Assembly: GCF_017498525.1 (NCBI RefSeq)
Contig: NZ_CP071796.1
Coordinates: 2,976,001 to 3,040,000, forward strand
From: Ottowia testudinis
Lineage (GTDB): Bacteria; Pseudomonadota; Gammaproteobacteria; Burkholderiales; Burkholderiaceae_C
Direction of reading: 5' to 3'
Length of the DNA stretch: 64,000 bases
The position numbers and the translations under genes are program-made. Under the pieces are notes generated by a model. It was given only the letters and a program-made list of their open reading frames with translations, made no database searches and had not been told where the DNA came from. Of this stretch, positions 59,600 to 64,000 are shown piece by piece (positions within the stretch are counted from its first letter, which is position 1; the number at the start of each line of letters is the position of its first letter).

Positions 59600-60708
59600 G
59601 CCAGCGCCTGCCGCACGCCGGGCGTGAGGGCTGCGGCAATGGGCGCGGCAGCCAGCGCCTGCGGCGCGCGCGCCGCGGCCAGCCATTGCAGCAGCGGCGG
59701 CAGGCTGCTCAGGCTGGCCAGCAGTTCGGGCTGGCGCTGCACCAGGGCCAATTGCGCCGCCGGATCGCGCAGGTCGCTGACGTGGCACCACGCGCCCTGT
59801 TGCCAGACGATGCCCATGGCCAGCGCGTCGCCGCAGCCGTCGGCGCCGTCGGTCGGCAGGTGGTTGAGAAAGGCCACCACCTCGTCGCGGTATTTGTCCA
59901 CCGGGGCGCGGTTTTGCTTGCCTTTGATCTGATCGATGGCCAGCCGGCCATCGGGCTGCACCTGCGCGCTGATGGTGATACGCGGCTGCTGCTGGCCGGT
60001 GCGGTAGCTGAACAGGCGCATGCGCCCTTGCTCGCAGGCACTGGCGTAGTTTTCGCCATAGCCGCCGCGCAAGGCCTTGCGCTGCTGAAACTGGCCCAGG
60101 CAGTGGCGCATGCACTGGCTTTCGTAGGCCAGCTCGGCGCGCAGGTGGGGGCTGGCGGGCAAGAATTCGACCAGCGCGCCCTGCTCGCCGCGCCACAGGG
60201 TTTGCACGGCATCGGGCTGGTGCTCGCGCCAGCCGGCGGCCGCCTTGGCCTGCATCAGGGTGTGCTCGGCGTGCCACAGCGCCAGCGCCTGGGGCGCGGT
60301 GATGCGCATCAGCTTGCCTTGCAGCGCCGTGCCCTGGCGCGAATTCAAGAACTCCAGCAATTGCTTTTCGAGCTTGATCAGGTCGCGCGATTGCGGATCG
60401 ATCCACCACAGCGTCGGCAGGCTGGTGCCCTCAGCGGGGGCAAGCGCTTCGAACTTGCGCACCACCCAGTCGGGCGCCGTGGCTTCGCCGGTCAGGCTTT
60501 GCCACTGCGCCAGGCTGTGCAGGGGCACCAGCGCGGGCGCCGGCGCCGTGAAGTTGCCGACCGCGTGGCGGTAGAAGTGACTGCCCAGCCACTGCGCCAC
60601 CTCGGGCGCATCGCGCCGCGCGGCGCTGCGCTCGGCAATGGCGGCTTTCAGCGCGGGGGCGTTCAGCACGTCGCGCGGGGCATAGCTGGCAGCGGGTTCG
60701 GTTTTCAT
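59596..60708 (-). CDS. PcfJ-like protein
   Basis: 370 residues. The central part carries the PcfJ-family signature: AELAYESQCMRHCLGQF, then GRMRLFSYRTGQQQPRITIS and LAIDQIKGKQNRAPVDKYRD. The Cys in the MRHC motif and the conserved Arg/Gln pattern are kept. PcfJ is named after a conjugative plasmid gene, but the family occurs widely on chromosomes and its activity is unknown. ATG at 60708, 10 bases after the stop of the upstream TPR-like gene; its own stop overlaps the DUF1266 start. The N- and C-terminal parts are Ala-rich helices. Confidence 0.8.
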   Translation of the reverse strand: MKTEPAASYAPRDVLNAPALKAAIAERSAARRDAPEVAQWLGSHFYRHAVGNFTAPAPALVPLHSLAQWQSLTGEATAPDWVVRKFEALAPAEGTSLPTLWWIDPQSRDLIKLEKQLLEFLNSRQGTALQGKLMRITAPQALALWHAEHTLMQAKAAAGWREHQPDAVQTLWRGEQGALVEFLPASPHLRAELAYESQCMRHCLGQFQQRKALRGGYGENYASACEQGRMRLFSYRTGQQQPRITISAQVQPDGRLAIDQIKGKQNRAPVDKYRDEVVAFLNHLPTDGADGCGDALAMGIVWQQGAWCHVSDLRDPAAQLALVQRQPELLASLSSLPPLLQWLAAARAPQALAAAPIAAALTPGVRQALA

Positions 60709-60718
60709 CGCGCCAGCG

Positions 60719-63043
60719 TCACCACGGCTTCCACCACGGCTTGGCCTTTTCGGCGGCCTTGTCGCGCTCGTCGATCGCGGCCTGGCATTTGGCGATGGCC
60801 TCGGGGATCAGCCCCAGCTCGCGTTCGTTGGCTTCGCGCTGCGCCAGCGCCAAAGCCTCGCGGTACAGGCGCATGGCCGTGTCCAGGTCGTGGCAAACTT
60901 CAAAGTTGTCGCCCAGCAGACGCGTCAACTCGGCCGATTGCAGCGCGCGCATGTCGTCCGCCACCGCGTGCAGGCGCGTCAGCGCGTCGTTCAAGTTCAC
61001 GTAGGCCATGTTGCGCAGTGCCGCATTCAGGGCGATGTGGTAGCTCTCGTTGAACTCGGCGCGCTCGTCCTCGTCCAGCGCGCGCCACCAGCCGTCCAGC
61101 CGCGGCAGCCAGATGCTGACTTCGGCATCGCGGTCGGTGTAATACAGCGCCAGCAGCACCCATTCGATGTAGCCCGATGGGTCGTGGCGGCTGAAGCCGT
61201 ATTGCTCGCTGAAGCGCCACAGTTCTTCGGCGGCGTCGATCAGCTCGGCATGGCGGCCGGCCAACTTGTGGCAGCGCATGATCGAATTCAGGTGCTCGGC
61301 AAACGGGCTGGTGGCCAGGCCCTTGCGGTGCAGCGCGATGGCTTCGTCCACGTGCTCCACGCCCAGCGTGCGCAGCTCGATGCCCAGGTTGTTGCACAGC
61401 ATCGAGTAAACGTGGGCATCGCCATCGCGGAACAAACCTTGCCCCGTGGCAAAGAAAGACTCGAAGCGTTGCAGCCCGAGGCGGTGGTAGTGAATTGCCA
61501 GTTCCAGCCCCTTGTCCTGCGGCCACTTGCCCTTGTTCTTGCACTGCTCGCTGATGTCTTCGTCGTCAAAGTACATCATGTTGCCCAGCGAATAGGCCCA
61601 GCCGGCGGCCTGCGCGGGCGGTGGTGGCAGGGCCAGGCCCTCCTGCATGCCCTGCACCTGAATGCGTGCCTGAATCAGAAAGCGGGCCACGTCGGCATTG
61701 CAATGCTGCGGCGCCTCGCGGGCGGCGCGTTCCAGCAGGGGCAGCGCCTTGCCCAGCGCCAGCAGGTTGCGGCGCTGCTTGCACAGCCAGTAGCCTTCGA
61801 CCAGGTCGGCCTCCACGTTACCGGGCTTGATCTGGCGCGAGGCGGCCAGCGCGTCTGCCAGCGCCTGTTCCGCGTCCTGGCCGGACTTGGAAGCCCTGAA
61901 ATCGGCCTCCAGGCGCGCGTGCGCCTGTGCCAGCGGCCAAAGGTGGCTGGGATGCTGCCCGCCGGCCAACTGCTCGCGGACGATGCCGGCGGCCTGCTCG
62001 AACACACCGGGGCGGACGTTCCAGACGTTCTCAAACACCAGCTCGGCCAGGGTATCCCACGGCCCGGCCTGTTGCAGCCAGCCCAGCACCTGGGGTGTGA
62101 AAAGGTCTTCATCCTCGTCGCTGCAATCAAATCGGCCGAGCTGCGCCTTGGCCAGCGCGGCGGCCAGGTCGCCCTGCTGTTGCAGCACCGCGGCCTCAAT
62201 GCGGGCCAGCTTGACTTCGCACTGCCGGCGCATGCCGGGCGCCAGCTCGCGCGGGTAGGCCGCGCGCACCTGCGCGCAGAGCGCGTGCAGGCGCTCGGGC
62301 ATCAGCGGCGCCAGTTCGGCCACGCAGGCCAGCCAATCGTCGTGGTCGATGTCCTGGTCGGACGGCGCCTGCGACAGCGCGTCGTAGGCTGCCTGGCCTT
62401 CGCGCCGCGCGGCGTCGGCATCGCCTTCGGCCAAGTGGCTGCGCCCCAGTTGCAGGTGCAGGCGGGCGCGGTCCAGGCTGCGCCAGGCGGCGCGCTCCGG
62501 GTCGACGACGCCGATGGCGTGAATGCCCTCGGCGCAACGGCGCGTCAGCGTGTGGACCCGGCAACGCTCGGCCCAATCGGCCAGTTGATGCCAGGCGTCG
62601 AGCGACTGCATCGATGCGGCGGGCGCGGCAATGGCCTGGGCGGCGGCGTTCAGCGCGGCGGTGAATTCGGGCGCCGGTGCGGCATCGGGCGCTGCTTCAG
62701 GCCATTGCTGCTGCACCGCCTCGGCTTGCATGAAGGCCAGACGGATGCTCGCCTCGTACTGCGCCTGGGGATCGGGCACACGGTTGACCGCCCCCGCACC
62801 GTGCGTGGCCAGCAGACGCTGGCTGAAGGCCGGCTGGCGCAGGGCCAGGGCCAACTGGTGCAGTTGCTGAAGGCTGTCCATGTCCTTCGGGCGCAGCAGG
62901 CTTTCTTGCTGCTGAAGCTGCGCCCACACGGCATCCACCACCTGCTGGCGCTTGGCGGGGTGCGAGGGAGCACCCTGCAGCACGGTTTGCATTTCATCCA
63001 GAAAACTGTCCAGCAAATCGCCTGACAACACCGCTTGCGCCAT
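60719..63043 (-). CDS. Large TPR-like helical protein
   Basis: 774 residues from the ATG at 63043 (MAQAVLSGDLLDSFLDEMQT) with GGAG six bases upstream; an ATG five codons upstream is possible. It is made almost entirely of helix pairs. The clearest TPR-like repeats are LQLGRSHLAEGDADAARREG and, near residues 530-610, LCNNLGIELRTLGVEHVDEA and HKLAGRHAELIDAAEELWR. It ends KPWWKPW. No signal peptide. First gene of the TPR/PcfJ/DUF1266 operon. It probably acts as a scaffold or partner-binding protein for the two other products (inference). Confidence 0.8.
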   Translation of the reverse strand: MAQAVLSGDLLDSFLDEMQTVLQGAPSHPAKRQQVVDAVWAQLQQQESLLRPKDMDSLQQLHQLALALRQPAFSQRLLATHGAGAVNRVPDPQAQYEASIRLAFMQAEAVQQQWPEAAPDAAPAPEFTAALNAAAQAIAAPAASMQSLDAWHQLADWAERCRVHTLTRRCAEGIHAIGVVDPERAAWRSLDRARLHLQLGRSHLAEGDADAARREGQAAYDALSQAPSDQDIDHDDWLACVAELAPLMPERLHALCAQVRAAYPRELAPGMRRQCEVKLARIEAAVLQQQGDLAAALAKAQLGRFDCSDEDEDLFTPQVLGWLQQAGPWDTLAELVFENVWNVRPGVFEQAAGIVREQLAGGQHPSHLWPLAQAHARLEADFRASKSGQDAEQALADALAASRQIKPGNVEADLVEGYWLCKQRRNLLALGKALPLLERAAREAPQHCNADVARFLIQARIQVQGMQEGLALPPPPAQAAGWAYSLGNMMYFDDEDISEQCKNKGKWPQDKGLELAIHYHRLGLQRFESFFATGQGLFRDGDAHVYSMLCNNLGIELRTLGVEHVDEAIALHRKGLATSPFAEHLNSIMRCHKLAGRHAELIDAAEELWRFSEQYGFSRHDPSGYIEWVLLALYYTDRDAEVSIWLPRLDGWWRALDEDERAEFNESYHIALNAALRNMAYVNLNDALTRLHAVADDMRALQSAELTRLLGDNFEVCHDLDTAMRLYREALALAQREANERELGLIPEAIAKCQAAIDERDKAAEKAKPWWKPW

Positions 63044-63120
63044 GGGCCTCTCCCTCATCCTGATTTAAGTGGAAAGTATTTTGCCGTATCTCCCAGCGCT
63101 GACCGCTGACCGCAGATCGC

Positions 63121-63164
63121 AAAAAAAGCACAGTTTGCTCTCAATAAAAGAGCAAACTGTGCTT
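63121..63164 (-). terminator. Strong terminator after the acyl-CoA dehydrogenase gene
   Basis: AAGCACAGTTTGCTCT (63126-63141) and AGAGCAAACTGTGCTT (63149-63164) pair perfectly; on the minus strand seven T follow. Confidence 0.92.
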
Positions 63165-63221
63165 ATAGGACGGTGGAAAAGGTCTTATTTCATGAAAAAT
63201 ACTGGCCGAACGCCAGCTTGA

Positions 63222-64000
63222 TCAGCTCCCGCGCGTGATGGGCATCTCTACCTCCTTGGCGCCCACCATGTGCTTGGCCAGTTCCAGCTTGGCTAAGGCG
63301 TTGCGGTGCACTTCGTCCGGCCCGTCGGCCAGCCGCAACGTGCGCTGGTGCGCGTAGGCGTAGGCCAACGGAAAGTCGTCGCTCACGCCGCCGCCGCCGT
63401 GTGCCTGGATGGCCCAGTCCACGATCTGGCAGGCGATGTTGGGCGCCACGATCTTGATCATGGCGATCTCGGCCTGCGCCACCTTGTTGCCCACGGTGTC
63501 CATCATGTACGCAGCTTTCAGCGTCAGCAGGCGCGCCTGCTCGATCATGCAGCGCGCTTCGGCGATGCGTTCGCGCCATACGCCCTGCTCGGAGATGCGG
63601 CGGCCAAACGCGGTGCGGTTGTTCAGGCGCTGGCACATCAGTTCGAGCGCCCGCTCGGCCGCGCCGATGCTGCGCATGCAGTGGTGGATGCGGCCCGGCC
63701 CCAGGCGCCCCTGCGCGATGGCGAAGCCCTTGCCCTCGCCCATCAGCAGGTTGCCCGCCGGCACGCGCACGTCTTTGAGTTCGACCTCCATGTGGCCGTG
63801 CGGCGCGTCATCCCAGCCGAACACGGTGAGCGGGCGGATCACCTTGACGCCCGGCGCATTGGCCGGCACCAGAATCATGGACTGCTGCGAGTGGCGCGGC
63901 GCCTCGGGGTCGGTCTTGCCCATCACGATGTAGACGGCGCAGCGCGGGTCGCCCGCGCCCGACGACCACCACTTGCGGCCGTTGATGACGTATTCGTCGC
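63222..64000 (-). CDS. Acyl-CoA dehydrogenase, 5' end beyond the window
   Basis: About 259 C-terminal residues are visible, in frame to the right edge. They run from [20 protein letters not shown] (flavin-binding middle beta domain) through [20 protein letters not shown] to the C-terminal helical domain ([38 protein letters not shown] and [19 protein letters not shown]). The family oxidises acyl-CoA esters with FAD. The [15 protein letters not shown] form and the length of the C-terminal part resemble the ACAD10/11-like branch, whose substrates are varied; the specific one cannot be named. A strong terminator follows at 63121-63164. Confidence 0.93.
   Translation of the reverse strand, partial: DEYVINGRKWWSSGAGDPRCAVYIVMGKTDPEAPRHSQQSMILVPANAPGVKVIRPLTVFGWDDAPHGHMEVELKDVRVPAGNLLMGEGKGFAIAQGRLGPGRIHHCMRSIGAAERALELMCQRLNNRTAFGRRISEQGVWRERIAEARCMIEQARLLTLKAAYMMDTVGNKVAQAEIAMIKIVAPNIACQIVDWAIQAHGGGGVSDDFPLAYAYAHQRTLRLADGPDEVHRNALAKLELAKHMVGAKEVEMPITRGS

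Noticed and set aside
58904-60409. One 501-codon frame covering both the DUF1266 and PcfJ genes
   Set aside because: Only the part after the ATG at 59599 is protein-like; the rest is a shadow of the PcfJ-like gene.

Overview
The window looks like chromosomal DNA of a high-GC betaproteobacterium, most likely family Comamonadaceae (order Burkholderiales). The reasons are the gene content and order (a cbb3 oxidase operon with an Fnr-type box, a malonate cluster with a tripartite-tricarboxylate-transporter (TTT) type binding protein, tig-clpP-clpX-lon, hpnC/D/E, a small Trp-rich protein) and a short dispersed repeat (core ATAGCTGCTTGCGCTTG, then an inverted CAAGCGCT) between many genes. The family-level assignment is inference; no rRNA gene is present.

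Layout. 1-6.5 kb is an accessory segment, nearly all on the minus strand. It holds a large protein resembling a podovirus internal virion protein (T7 gp15 type), an SSB-like protein, two ribbon-helix-helix-like small proteins, a small serine recombinase, a two-gene unknown cassette, and four AT-rich direct repeats shaped like phage RNA polymerase promoters. 6.7-15.6 kb is the cco operon for cbb3 cytochrome oxidase with its maturation genes, read from ccoI leftwards to ccoG/fixH, with two Fnr boxes and a divergent uspA. 16.4-21.6 kb is a malonate operon (malonyl-CoA decarboxylase, binding protein, enoyl-CoA hydratase-like, malonyl-CoA synthetase). 21.6-31.9 kb has lgt, ilvD, a broken dehydratase fragment, a cytochrome c, acs, two unrelated fumarases back to back, and murI. 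32.6-39.5 kb has four tRNAs and the protein quality-control genes lon, clpX, clpP and tig. 39.6-44.1 kb is an RND efflux pair. 44.3-51.1 kb holds hpnC and hpnD-hpnE (squalene branch of hopanoid synthesis), separated by three foreign-looking genes. 51.1-58.4 kb has assorted housekeeping genes (TraB/GumN-like, acuI-like, 3-methyladenine glycosylase, ABC exporter, ribD). 58.6-63.1 kb has two tRNAs and a tight three-gene operon of unknown function (TPR-like, PcfJ-like, DUF1266). The window ends inside an acyl-CoA dehydrogenase gene.

How the genes work together. The cco set is self-contained: structural subunits N, O, Q and P, copper import (CcoI), assembly (CcoS, CcoG, FixH), and low-oxygen control through TTGAC-N4-GTCAA boxes. 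The malonate genes would take up malonate, activate it to malonyl-CoA and decarboxylate it to acetyl-CoA; acs and both fumarases nearby serve acetyl-CoA and TCA metabolism. The most unusual items are the phage-promoter-like repeats, a CcoP fused to an OmpA-like domain, dispersed repeat copies read as protein inside hpnC and an enoyl-CoA hydratase gene, a second repeat family that begins directly after stop codons, and the PcfJ/DUF1266 operon.
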